Assembly: GCF_036511935.1 (NCBI RefSeq)
Contig: NZ_AP028878.1
Coordinates: 4,712,001-4,776,000, forward strand
Reading direction: 5' to 3'
Length of the DNA: 64,000 nt
Source: Marinobacter nanhaiticus D15-8W
GTDB lineage: Bacteria > Pseudomonadota > Gammaproteobacteria > Pseudomonadales > Oleiphilaceae
The notes under the pieces: model-generated
Database searches by the model: none
What the model was told of the DNA's origin: nothing
What the model saw: the letters and a program-made list of their open reading frames with translations, nothing else
In this document: positions 1 through 8,281 of the stretch, in pieces
Position numbering within the stretch: position 1 is the first letter of the stretch
How the letters are laid out: each line of letters begins with the position of its first letter
Position numbers and translations under genes: made by a program

Positions 1-347
1 AAGAATATTTCCCCGTCATTCATCAACATGCATAAACAACCTCCCACGGGCTCGCAGGATACGACCAGGTAGTCTCACCCCTCTGAAACGCGACACCCTT
101 GCCCCCTTACCTGCAACTTACCGCGAAGTACAGCTCTCGCTTCTGTGAGGCCGCGCATTACAAGTTAGGCGACGAAATTAATTTTCCCTGAACGCTGTCT
201 TACGCTCAGTGAGTAGTAGCCGTTGAAACGCAGTAGCAGTCAGAAAGGCCCCCGCATCCGGTTGAAGGCCGGTGGCGGGAGGAAAGGACTCACCGTTCCG
301 GTGGCACTTGGTAGGACCAGTCCGCCGGTTCTGTAGGAGACGCTACC
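1..347. other. Non-coding leader at the left edge
   Basis: No open reading frame with family resemblance or a credible ribosome-binding site is visible here on either strand. The stretch holds an imperfect GC-rich hairpin around 252-281 (CCCGC pairing with GCGGG) and a small CACCG/CGGTG hairpin around 291-303 just before the barrel gene. It is probably the promoter and 5' leader of that gene, and the 3' flank of whatever lies to the left. I recognise no known riboswitch core in it. Confidence 0.4.
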
Positions 348-860
348 ATGCAATGGAAAACTTCATTCGCAGCACTTTGCCTGTCCCTGGCGCCGGCCCT
401 GGTGTCCGCCGATCCCGCACAGGGTGACAGACTCTTCACGCTGACCGGCTCCGGTTCAAGCGACACGGATTTCGACAACAACACCGCGGCGATCAGTTTT
501 GACCTCGGCCAGTTCTACACGGAAAACGTGTTGCTGGGCCTGCGCCAAAGCGCCGGTTTCTCCGACACTGAGGCAGGCTCAAGTTGGAGTGGTGCCACTC
601 GCGTGTTTGCCGACTACCACTTCGACAATGGCCAATGGCAACCGTTTGTGGGCGCCAACATTGGCGGGATCTACGGTGACGATACTGACGAGACGTTCTT
701 TGCAGGTCCTGAAGGGGGCGTGAAGTACTACGTCAAACCCAAGACCTTTATCACGGCGCAAATCGAATATCAGGTGTTCTTCGACAGCGCCAGTGATGCC
801 GAAGACAATTTCGACGACGGCGCCTGGGCGTACAGCGCGGGTATTGGCTTCAACTTTTAA
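348..860 (+). CDS. Small outer-membrane beta-barrel protein
   Basis: The 170-residue product begins with a signal peptide (positively charged MQWK, then a hydrophobic stretch ending in VSA at about residue 22). The mature part consists of alternating polar and aromatic strands with Gly/Asp-rich turns and ends in IGFNF. A C-terminal Phe is the usual outer-membrane insertion signal. Length and pattern fit the OmpA-barrel/OmpW-like or opacity-type eight-stranded porin families, and no OmpA peptidoglycan domain follows. The exact role cannot be told. Its start has an upstream GTAGGAG-type ribosome-binding site and the gene stands alone, convergent with the oxidoreductase gene to its right. Confidence 0.75.
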   Translation: MQWKTSFAALCLSLAPALVSADPAQGDRLFTLTGSGSSDTDFDNNTAAISFDLGQFYTENVLLGLRQSAGFSDTEAGSSWSGATRVFADYHFDNGQWQPFVGANIGGIYGDDTDETFFAGPEGGVKYYVKPKTFITAQIEYQVFFDSASDAEDNFDDGAWAYSAGIGFNF

Positions 861-944
861 ACGGTTCAAGCCCCAGAAAGAAGCCAGGCAAGGCTCCCGG
901 CAGTTTCGGAGCCTTGCCAAGGACGACGCGGAAACAGCCAGCAC

Positions 945-1946
945 TCACAAAAACGGATAAACCACCCCGCCGTCAGCCAGGATCTGGTCGATGACCCGTA
1001 GCGTGGCCAAGGTCTCCGACCAGGGCATCACACGATTCTCGATTCGCCCCGCCCGGATATCATCCATAGAGGCTTCGATCTGGTACTCAAAGCCATTCGC
1101 CCTGTGTGGTCGCTCGAATACCTGCTCTTCCCCCTCGACAGGTTTCAATGTGGCCGTGGTCGCGCCTCAGTAGTGCTTTTCCATCTGAATGACACCGCCA
1201 GCACCCTCGATCTGGAAGATGTTCTCACGACGGGCCAGGAAGCTGCAGGTGAAGGTACTAACCCCGGCGCCATAGTCCAGCAGGGCTGCAGTACACACGT
1301 CCACTTCCGTTTCGCCCTTGAGCACGCTCGACTGGATGCGATCGGGACCGCGACCGAAGATGAAGTTGGACAGGTTCAGCGGATAAACGCCCATATCGAG
1401 CAGCACCCCGCCGGCCTGCTCGATATCCCAAAGTCGATCGTCCCGCTGGAACGGCACCCTGAAGCAGAAGTCGGCACTGATCGAATGGATCCGGCCAATA
1501 GCGCCGTCATCGATCCACTGCCGTGCCTGCTGCCAAGCCGGCAGGAAACGGGTCCATAGCGCCTCCATCAGGAAGACGTTGCGTTCCTTCGCCAATCGGA
1601 ACAGAGCCTCTGCCTGGGCAGCATTGACGGTCAACGGCTTTTCGCACAGCACGGCTTTCCCTGCCTCCAGACAATGGCGGATGCAATCGGCATGAAAACG
1701 GTGCGGGTTGGCGATATAGATCGCATCCACGCCCGGATCATTGATGAGTTCGAAATAGCCCCCATAAACCCTGGGCGGCTCCCCGCTAGCGTGATGTTTA
1801 TGGGCGAACTCCTCGCCTCGCGCGAGGTTGCGGCTGGCCACGGCATACAGCCGTGCACCTTCGACCACGCCGAGTGCCTCGGCGAAGTTGTGCGCAATAC
1901 GGCCGGGCGCAATGATGCCCCAGCGAAAGGTGGATCCGTATGTCAT
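945..1946 (-). pseudogene. Gfo/Idh/MocA oxidoreductase with in-frame TGA
   Basis: The family is NAD(P)-dependent sugar or dihydrodiol dehydrogenases. The N-terminal Rossmann part shows WGIIAPGRIA near residue 9 and the catalytic-region motif CEKPLT with EKP at residues 102-104. Translation from ATG 1946 (GGAG upstream) stops at a TGA (1167-1169) after 259 residues. The same reading frame then continues for 73 more codons with the expected C-terminal sequence (FEYQIEASMDDIRAGRI, then ETLATLRVIDQI, ending VVYPFL). Read through, the protein would be 333 residues, the usual family length. A single TGG-to-TGA change would explain it (the context KHY-stop-GATTATL accepts Trp). This is therefore a recent pseudogene or a sequencing error; a true 259-residue product would lack the last strands of the substrate domain. 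Confidence 0.75.
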
Positions 1947-2299
1947 CGGCTCGAGACTCCTGCGCGTATCGAGAACGCCTGAACAGTTGATTGAAGCGAA
2001 GTCCGGCAAGCAGGCACCGGTTATTAAATATTCAATTTCCAGAGTGCGAAATCGGCCAGGCGCCGGAATATGGCCAATGTGCGGCCCTCCGCTACAAACC
2101 AGCTGCCGTGCCGTCTGTTGAAGACTAATCCCATAGGAACATCCGGCTTGGCCAGACAACTGTCAACTTAAACGACAAATTACAATCCACTCAGGCATGT
2201 CATGTGTAATTGCAGGTCTCGAGCCTTTCCGCTAGCTTCCAGAGCTTTCGTGCTCCGGATAAGGCTGCGCAAAGTTATTCATATGGGGAAGTTGTGACT
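1947..2299. other. Divergent intergenic region
   Basis: This 350-base gap separates the oxidoreductase gene (leftward) from the large signalling gene (rightward) and should contain both promoters. It is more AT-rich than its flanks near 2170-2215 and carries a 7-bp inverted repeat, AATTACA at 2178-2184 and TGTAATT at 2205-2211. I could not assign convincing -35/-10 pairs and see no small gene. Confidence 0.4.
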
Positions 2300-5200
2300 A
2301 TGGAGCCTATGGTAGTTGGTGTGGCGGCCTCAGCAGGTGGCTTGGAGGCGCTGGTTGGCGTCCTTAAAGGACTGCGAAATGTCGAAGCGCTGACAATCAT
2401 CATCGCCCAGCACCTGGCTCCGGACCATGAGAGTCTGCTCGCCACACTGTTATCCCGGAACTCATCAGTGCCGGTGGAAAACGCGGAGCACGGCCAACGT
2501 CTTGAAGCCGGCCAGATCCTGGTTATCCCGCCTGGCCACAACGCTGTAATCGCCGACGACTGCCTGCTGCTTGAGGAAACCCATTCCCACGGCGTGCCCA
2601 AGCCCTCGGCCAACGCGCTTTTCGTCTCGATCGCCGAGGAGTACGGCAATCGCGGAATCGGCGTCGTCCTTTCCGGCACCGGGTCCGACGGCGCCCGGGG
2701 CTGTCGCGAGATCAAGGCCCGCGACGGCTTTGTATTGGTGCAGGAGCCGGAAACCGCGAAGTACGGTGGCATGCCTACCGCCGCGATAGAAACCGGTGCG
2801 GCCGACCGCATTCTCAAGCTGGAGGAAATCGGTGCCGAACTGGAGCGCCTAGCGCGTCAAAACGATGCCCCAAGCCAAACCTCACCAGCTCATCTGGCCG
2901 ACGCCAGCGCGGCGGACATCTATAATCTGCTGCGCAGCGAATACGGCGTCAATTTCGGCGAATACAAACCCAGCACGGTAAACCGCCGTATCCTGCGGCG
3001 TATAGTCGCCACCAACACGTCGACCATCGCCGAATACCGCAGCTACCTGGACGATCATCCGGAAGAGCTTGCCTTGCTCTATCAGGATCTGCTGATCTCG
3101 GTCACCGGGTTCTTTCGCGACCAGGACATCTACGACAGCCTTAAGCCCTACATCCAGCGCGTCCTGGAAACCAAGAACAAGGGCGACGAGATCCGTTTCT
3201 GGGTGGCCGGTTGTGCGACCGGCGAGGAAGCCTATAGCCTGGCCATCCTGCTGGACCAGATCCTGGGTAGCGACTGCGCGCACTACAAGATCCAGATCTT
3301 CGCCACGGACATCGATAACCGTGCCCTGGATATCGCGCGTAAGGGCTTCTACGAAGACGTGAGCCTGAACAGCCTGCCACAGGAGGTACGCCGCAAGTAC
3401 TTCCAGCCCATCAGCGACGGCTGCCTGGTAAACAAGTCCATCCGTGAAATGGTGATCTTCGCGCGCCACAACCTCAGCGCCGATCCCCCGTTCCTGAACA
3501 TGGACATGATCGCCTGCCGCAACGTCATGATCTATTTCGGCACACGCCTCCAGCAACGGGTTCTGGGCACCTTCCACTATGCGCTTAAACCCGGGGGCAC
3601 GCTGTTCCTGGGTAAATCCGAATCCCTGCCCACCAGCAAGATCTTCGACGTGGTGGACGGCACGGTAAAGCTGTTTCGTCGCAAGGATGTATCCAGCCAG
3701 AAGGTGCTCCGGGAGTTCGGGCGCGTGGACTTCGCCGCGCGCAAGACCGAACCGCCACCCGCGGAAGAGCCCGAGCAGCCCAGGTCCCTGGATGATCGCG
3801 TCAAATCTTCGGTCAACGACTACCTGGTCAATACCGGGTTCGTCATCGACGACCTGCTGGATATCCGCTTCATCTATGGCGATATCAGCGCCATTTCCCA
3901 GGTGAAAGCGGGCAAACCGAGCCTGAACATCCAGAACCTGATCGCGCCGGAATTCCAGTTCGAGCTCAAGAGCCTGATCTTCAAGGCGCGCAAGAATCCG
4001 GGCCTGACCCGCTCAAACCCAGTGCATACCGACCACAGTTCGGTGATCTTCGAAGTCATTCCGGTGCCACCGGACCAGACCAAGGAGAAGCTCTATTTTG
4101 TGCGCTTCGAGCTGTTCGAACGCACGGAAACCAGGAATAACGGCCAGGACGAATCCAACGAACAGGTCGCGCAACTCCAGCACGAACTCGCGGTCAACCG
4201 CGAGCACCTGCAAACCCTGATCGAAGAACTGGAGACTTCAAACGAGGAGTTGCAGTCGGTCAACGAGGAACTGCAATCTTCCAACGAGGAACTGCAGAGC
4301 ACCAACGAAGAGCTGGAAACCTCAAACGAGGAGCTGCAGAGCACCAACGAGGAATTGCTGACAGTCAACCAGGAAATGGAGGTCAAGACCGACGAAATCG
4401 CCTCGCTGAACAACGACCTCACCAACCTGCAGAACAGCCTCCCCCATCCATTACTGATGGTGGACGACCAATACCAGATCCTCCACCACAACGCCGCCTG
4501 CAAGGAAATTTTCAAGTACGAAACCTCGCTGGGCGGGCAGCGGCTGAACAGTCTTTCCGGCAACCCGGATCTGCCCAACCTGGTCAGTATCGTCGAGGAA
4601 GCGCGCAATACCGATAGCGAGATCAACCGTCAGATTGCTGGGGAAAAGTCCTATTGGATGAGCTGCACACCCTGCAAGGACGCCGATGGCGTCCAGAAGG
4701 GTGCGGTGATCGTTTTCTGGAACAACACCGAGTTACTGGACACCTACCGCCGGCTGGACAAGAGCGTGTCCCAGGCCAATGTCCAGGGCAAGGCACTTGA
4801 GGCAGCACAACAGGGTATCGTCATCGTTGACGCCATCAAGCCTTCGATGCCGATCCTCTACACCAACAAGGCCTTCACCCGAATCACCGGGTATTCCAAG
4901 GAAGAGGTCTTCGGCCGCAACTGCCGTTTCCTCCAGGGCGAGGAAACCGATGAGACAACCCGGGCCACCTTGCGCAAGGCGTTAAAGGAAGGCCAGCCGC
5001 ACAACTGCCAGATCATGAATTACCGCAAGGATGGCACGCGGTTCTACAACAACCTGAGCATTTCGCCCATTTTCGAGAACGGCACCCTGACCCACTTCGT
5101 GGGCATCCAGACCGATCTCACGGACATCCTGGAAACCCAGAGGGAAAGCGCCTTTGCTCGCTCCGTGTTCGAGCAGACCCAGGAAAGTATCCTGGTGATG

Positions 5201-6862
5201 GACGAAGACCAGAAGATTCAGTATGCCAACCCGGCGGCCTGCGCGCTGTTCAATATCCCGAAACAATACATCGGACCTGACGGAAAGCCTGAAAAAGCCG
5301 ACTTCAGCGTACTGAGCAAGCGCGGCGACTTCGATGCCATCTGGAAGAAGGTCGAGGAAACCGGGCATTGGCAAGGCGAAGTCGAAGGCGCTACCGACGA
5401 TAAGGATCTCTCGCTGCTGATCTCCGTCAGCCGGGTCAATGGCAAGGATATCCTCGGCGACCAGTATGTATTGCAGGCCACCGACGTCAGCCTGCTGAAA
5501 CAGAAGGAGCGCCAGTTGCAGAAGCTGGCCACCTACGACCAGTTGACCGGACTGCCTAACCGCAGGCTGTTCAACACCCGCCTGAAGGAAGCCATTGCGC
5601 GGGCCGAGCGCGCCGACAAGACCTTCGCCCTGCTGTTCATGGACGTGGACAACTTCAAGCGTATCAACGATACCCTGGGCCACAAGATCGGCGACGAAGT
5701 GCTGCTGCACTTCACCGAAACCGTGCGGGAAATGACTCGGGAGAACGATACCTTCGCCCGCATGAGCGGTGACGAGTTCGTGCTGATTCTCGATGGTGTC
5801 GAGGATGTCACCGATGCCCAACATTTCTCCCAGCGCATCATCGACGCCATTTCCCATCCGTACCGGACCGAAGATGGCGACCTGCTGCTGTCCGTCAGCA
5901 TTGGCGTAGCGCTCTACCCGACCGACGGCTATATCCCGGAAACGCTATTGCGTAATGCCGACATGGCGATGTACCGCGCCAAGCAAAGCGGCAAGGCCCA
6001 GGTGGCCTTCGTTGAACCCGGCCGCAGCAACGAACTGTGGCAGCAGATGCAGATTGAGGGTGAGCTGCGCAAGGGGCTGATCGATGGCGAGGACATCGGA
6101 CTGTACCTGGTCTACCAGCCGATCTTCGATGCCTCCGATGGCAATCGACTCTACGGATTCGAGGCGCTTATCCGCTGGGAGCACCCGAATTTCGGCTCGC
6201 TCCAGCCGGACGAATTCCTGCCCCTGGCACGCTCGGCGGGTTTTGGCCGGGATTTGGATACCTGGGTCTTCAACGAGTTCCTCAAACAGTACGCTGACTG
6301 GGTCCACCAGTGCCCCGCGGCGGAAAAACTGCAGTATGCGATCAACATCGATCCCTCGAGCAGCACGCTGCTGAATCACTCCCAGATCAGCGCCCTGCTG
6401 GCCGAACTCGACAATAACCTGAACCGTCCCCGCTTGACCTTTGAGATCACCGAGAATGCGCTGATCAACCGGTCCGAAGAACTGGTGACCGGCCTGCAGT
6501 CGCTGCATGACATGAACACCACCATCGCCATCGATGACTTCGGCAACGGCTATTCCAACTTCGGCTACATTACGGACTTCGCGTCAATCCGCCAGATCAA
6601 GCTGGACCGTAGCATGATCCAGGATATCGAGAAGGATCCGGACAAGCTCAAGCGCATGCGCGCCATCATCCGCATGCTCGACGAGATTGGCTACAAGACC
6701 GTCATCGAAGGCGTCGAGACCCAACAGCAACTGGCACTGCTGAATGATGCCGGCCATAACTTCGTTCAGGGTTTCCACCTGTCGACGCCACTGGATGCCG
6801 GTGGTGCCGGGCGCTTGATCGAGGAAACCGCAAACGACACCCAACCGGTCGTTGACGAGTAA
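2300..6862 (+). CDS. CheB-CheR-PAS-LOV-PAS-GGDEF-EAL signalling protein
   Basis: At about 1520 residues this is the largest gene in the window. Order of domains: CheB-type methylesterase (residues 1-190, with the Ser11, His38 and Asp130 triad in VAASAGG, AQHL and GTGSDGARG); CheR-type methyltransferase (about 205-465, with ACRNVMIYF); a PAS-like linker; a coiled coil of repeated SNEELQ heptads (about 620-710); a PAS; a PAS of LOV type with GRNCRFLQG (Cys875); a further PAS; GGDEF (about 1072-1237, written SGDEF at 1156-1160); and EAL (about 1245-1510, with E1288-A-L, DDFGNG and EGVET intact). There is no receiver domain on the CheB part. The start at 2300 is chosen because it has GGGGAAG upstream and places the CheB fold at residue 4. 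The phosphodiesterase part looks catalytically competent, while cyclase activity is uncertain because of the first-Gly to Ser change. Bound flavin and a methyl-accepting partner are inference. Confidence 0.9.
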   Translation: MEPMVVGVAASAGGLEALVGVLKGLRNVEALTIIIAQHLAPDHESLLATLLSRNSSVPVENAEHGQRLEAGQILVIPPGHNAVIADDCLLLEETHSHGVPKPSANALFVSIAEEYGNRGIGVVLSGTGSDGARGCREIKARDGFVLVQEPETAKYGGMPTAAIETGAADRILKLEEIGAELERLARQNDAPSQTSPAHLADASAADIYNLLRSEYGVNFGEYKPSTVNRRILRRIVATNTSTIAEYRSYLDDHPEELALLYQDLLISVTGFFRDQDIYDSLKPYIQRVLETKNKGDEIRFWVAGCATGEEAYSLAILLDQILGSDCAHYKIQIFATDIDNRALDIARKGFYEDVSLNSLPQEVRRKYFQPISDGCLVNKSIREMVIFARHNLSADPPFLNMDMIACRNVMIYFGTRLQQRVLGTFHYALKPGGTLFLGKSESLPTSKIFDVVDGTVKLFRRKDVSSQKVLREFGRVDFAARKTEPPPAEEPEQPRSLDDRVKSSVNDYLVNTGFVIDDLLDIRFIYGDISAISQVKAGKPSLNIQNLIAPEFQFELKSLIFKARKNPGLTRSNPVHTDHSSVIFEVIPVPPDQTKEKLYFVRFELFERTETRNNGQDESNEQVAQLQHELAVNREHLQTLIEELETSNEELQSVNEELQSSNEELQSTNEELETSNEELQSTNEELLTVNQEMEVKTDEIASLNNDLTNLQNSLPHPLLMVDDQYQILHHNAACKEIFKYETSLGGQRLNSLSGNPDLPNLVSIVEEARNTDSEINRQIAGEKSYWMSCTPCKDADGVQKGAVIVFWNNTELLDTYRRLDKSVSQANVQGKALEAAQQGIVIVDAIKPSMPILYTNKAFTRITGYSKEEVFGRNCRFLQGEETDETTRATLRKALKEGQPHNCQIMNYRKDGTRFYNNLSISPIFENGTLTHFVGIQTDLTDILETQRESAFARSVFEQTQESILVMDEDQKIQYANPAACALFNIPKQYIGPDGKPEKADFSVLSKRGDFDAIWKKVEETGHWQGEVEGATDDKDLSLLISVSRVNGKDILGDQYVLQATDVSLLKQKERQLQKLATYDQLTGLPNRRLFNTRLKEAIARAERADKTFALLFMDVDNFKRINDTLGHKIGDEVLLHFTETVREMTRENDTFARMSGDEFVLILDGVEDVTDAQHFSQRIIDAISHPYRTEDGDLLLSVSIGVALYPTDGYIPETLLRNADMAMYRAKQSGKAQVAFVEPGRSNELWQQMQIEGELRKGLIDGEDIGLYLVYQPIFDASDGNRLYGFEALIRWEHPNFGSLQPDEFLPLARSAGFGRDLDTWVFNEFLKQYADWVHQCPAAEKLQYAINIDPSSSTLLNHSQISALLAELDNNLNRPRLTFEITENALINRSEELVTGLQSLHDMNTTIAIDDFGNGYSNFGYITDFASIRQIKLDRSMIQDIEKDPDKLKRMRAIIRMLDEIGYKTVIEGVETQQQLALLNDAGHNFVQGFHLSTPLDAGGAGRLIEETANDTQPVVDE

Positions 6863-6950
6863 CGTAAGAACTGGGGCAAAAATCAGGGTAGACAGCGGGA
6901 ACTGGCGGCCTTGATAAGGCTGATGACGCTTTCCTCTACTCGCACTCGTA

Positions 6951-7961
6951 TCAGGCGCCGGGAGCGCGCCCCGTGCTACCCCTGACGATCAACTGCGTCT
7001 TCAGCGTCTGATCGAACGGGACGTTGCGGTCCTTGAGGATATCCAGCAACAGCTTCATGGCGGTACGGCCAATGGCCTGGCGGGGCTGGTGTACGGTGGT
7101 CAGCTCCGGCTCGCAGTATTGACTGAAGCCGATATCGTCAAAGCCGACCACGGACAACTGCTCAGGTACCCTGATCTCGAGGTCCCGCGCCGCCTTGAGC
7201 ACGCCAATCGCCATCTCATCATTCTGGCAGAAAATCGCTGTCGGCCGCTGGCTGCCCCCCTGGAGCAGGATACGGCCCTGTTCGTAGCCGGAATGAAAAC
7301 TGAAGTCGCCTTCGAGGATCCATTCAGGCCGGGTTTCGATCCCGGCGTCTGCCAATCCGCGACGGTAGCCAGCCAGTCGATCCTTGCAGATCGGATTGCC
7401 TCCCGGACCGGATAGCGTCGCGATGGCCCGGTGTCCCAACGAAACCAGATATTCAGTCGCCCGATTGGCCGCCTGTTCGTTGTCGATATGAATTGTGGGC
7501 AGGGATAGGTTATCGAAATATTCGCAGGCCACGACCAATGGAAATCCCGAATCCGCCTGACGCTCCTTCACCAGGGCCTTGGGCACTTCCGTGGTGAGCA
7601 GGATAATCCCGTCAGCCTGGTTCGAAGGCACCAGGTTGAAGTAGGACTTAACGCGTTCAGGGTTGTGCCCGGCATCCCCCAACAGCACCTGGTAGCCCGC
7701 CTGGTGGGCCACCGATTCCAGGCCGCTGATCACCTCGGAGAAGAACGGATTGGCAATGTCGGGAAGGATCACGACGATGGTGCGCGATTCGCTGCGACGC
7801 AGGTTCCGGGCGGCGGCGTTCAGCGAGTAGCCCACTTCGGCTACCGCCTGCGCGACTCGCTGGCGGGTCGCGTCGGAGACTTTCTCGGGATTGGCGAGTG
7901 CGCGGGACACCGTGGCAGTCGAGCAATTCGCCGCCCTGGCAACGTCTTTGATCGTCGGCAT
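6951..7961 (-). CDS. LacI-family transcriptional repressor
   Basis: The 336-residue protein has an N-terminal LacI helix-turn-helix (TIKDVARAANCSTATVSRAL), the hinge region with NLRRSESR, and a periplasmic-binding-protein-like sugar-sensing domain (VVILPDIANPFFSEV and later VVGFDDIGFSQYCEP). The start at 7961 places the HTH at residue 3, as is usual for the family; an in-frame ATG at 8009 would add 16 residues without family support. It is divergent from the sugar operon starting at 8282, and two matching palindromes lie between them, so it very likely represses that operon (and perhaps itself) until a sugar or sugar derivative binds. The inducer cannot be read from the sequence. Confidence 0.93.
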   Translation of the reverse strand: MPTIKDVARAANCSTATVSRALANPEKVSDATRQRVAQAVAEVGYSLNAAARNLRRSESRTIVVILPDIANPFFSEVISGLESVAHQAGYQVLLGDAGHNPERVKSYFNLVPSNQADGIILLTTEVPKALVKERQADSGFPLVVACEYFDNLSLPTIHIDNEQAANRATEYLVSLGHRAIATLSGPGGNPICKDRLAGYRRGLADAGIETRPEWILEGDFSFHSGYEQGRILLQGGSQRPTAIFCQNDEMAIGVLKAARDLEIRVPEQLSVVGFDDIGFSQYCEPELTTVHQPRQAIGRTAMKLLLDILKDRNVPFDQTLKTQLIVRGSTGRAPGA

Positions 7962-8010
7962 GGAATGGCTTTTCTTGTGCGAATGGCGCGATGTTACCAC
8001 AGTCTTCACG

Positions 8011-8070
8011 AGCCCCGGCTCTCCGTTTTCAGCCCCAACTTTCCGTTTTCAACCCCAGCTCTCCGCTTCC
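8011..8070. repeat. Three tandem 20-bp imperfect repeats
   Basis: Units at 8011-8030, 8031-8050 and 8051-8070 share the pattern (A/G)(A/G)CCCC..CT(C/T)TCCG(T/C)TT(T/C)C. They lie just upstream of the LacI-type gene start, in the 320-base divergent region 7962-8281. The copies differ at a few positions each. Role unknown: slippage-generated repeat, or repeated protein sites with a spacing close to two helical turns. Confidence 0.7.
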
Positions 8071-8103
8071 AACCTATGCTATGTAGCAGGCCATCCAACT
8101 TAA

Positions 8104-8117
8104 TGCAATCGATTACA
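8104..8117. promoter_or_regulatory. Putative LacI-family operator O2
   Basis: The site TGCAATCGATTACA matches the palindrome at 8231-8244 at 13 of 14 positions. It has the central CG typical of LacI-family operators. Its centre lies 127 bp from the other site, close to twelve helical turns, which would suit DNA looping. It lies nearer to the repressor gene and could serve autoregulation. Confidence 0.65.
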
Positions 8118-8202
8118 TGACTTAACCACTACACGTAGCGCGTGATTCCAATATGCCCTATTTATTCCAGAAATTCGGACTAAAAGTTCTAATGAAAGAG
8201 GG

Positions 8203-8231
8203 TTGACGATCAAATTTTGCCCTGCTTCAAT
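8203..8231 (+). promoter_or_regulatory. Promoter of the sugar operon
   Basis: TTGACG at 8203-8208 (5 of 6 to the -35 consensus) is separated by 17 bp from TTCAAT at 8226-8231 (4 of 6 to the -10 consensus). The expected transcription start falls inside the operator at 8231-8244, a classic arrangement for steric repression. Not experimentally known. Confidence 0.5.
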
Positions 8232-8244
8232 GTAATCGATTACA
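8231..8244. promoter_or_regulatory. Putative LacI-family operator O1
   Basis: TGTAATCGATTACA is a perfect 14-bp palindrome with a central CG step, as bound by LacI/PurR-type repressors. It abuts the predicted -10 element of the operon that starts at 8282 and sits 38 bp before its start codon. The divergent LacI-type gene at 6951-7961 is the obvious candidate regulator. Confidence 0.75.
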
Positions 8245-8281
8245 AAACAAGATGCACAAAACAACAATAAGGCCAATGTTC

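Noticed and set aside
1..347. Riboswitch or structured RNA at the left edge
   Set aside because: The hairpins are short and imperfect and do not match any riboswitch core I can recall.
1167..1169. Selenocysteine reading of the TGA in the oxidoreductase
   Set aside because: The family has no known selenoproteins, no SECIS-like hairpin is apparent right after the TGA, and a Trp codon explains the context better.
2178..2211. AATTACA/TGTAATT inverted repeat as a third LacI operator
   Set aside because: The 20-bp spacer and absence of the central CG do not fit the TGTAATCGATTACA sites; it is too weak to assign.
8011..8070. CRISPR-like repeat array
   Set aside because: Only three diverged copies without spacers and no cas genes; a tandem repeat is the right description. 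The same holds for 38230-38292.
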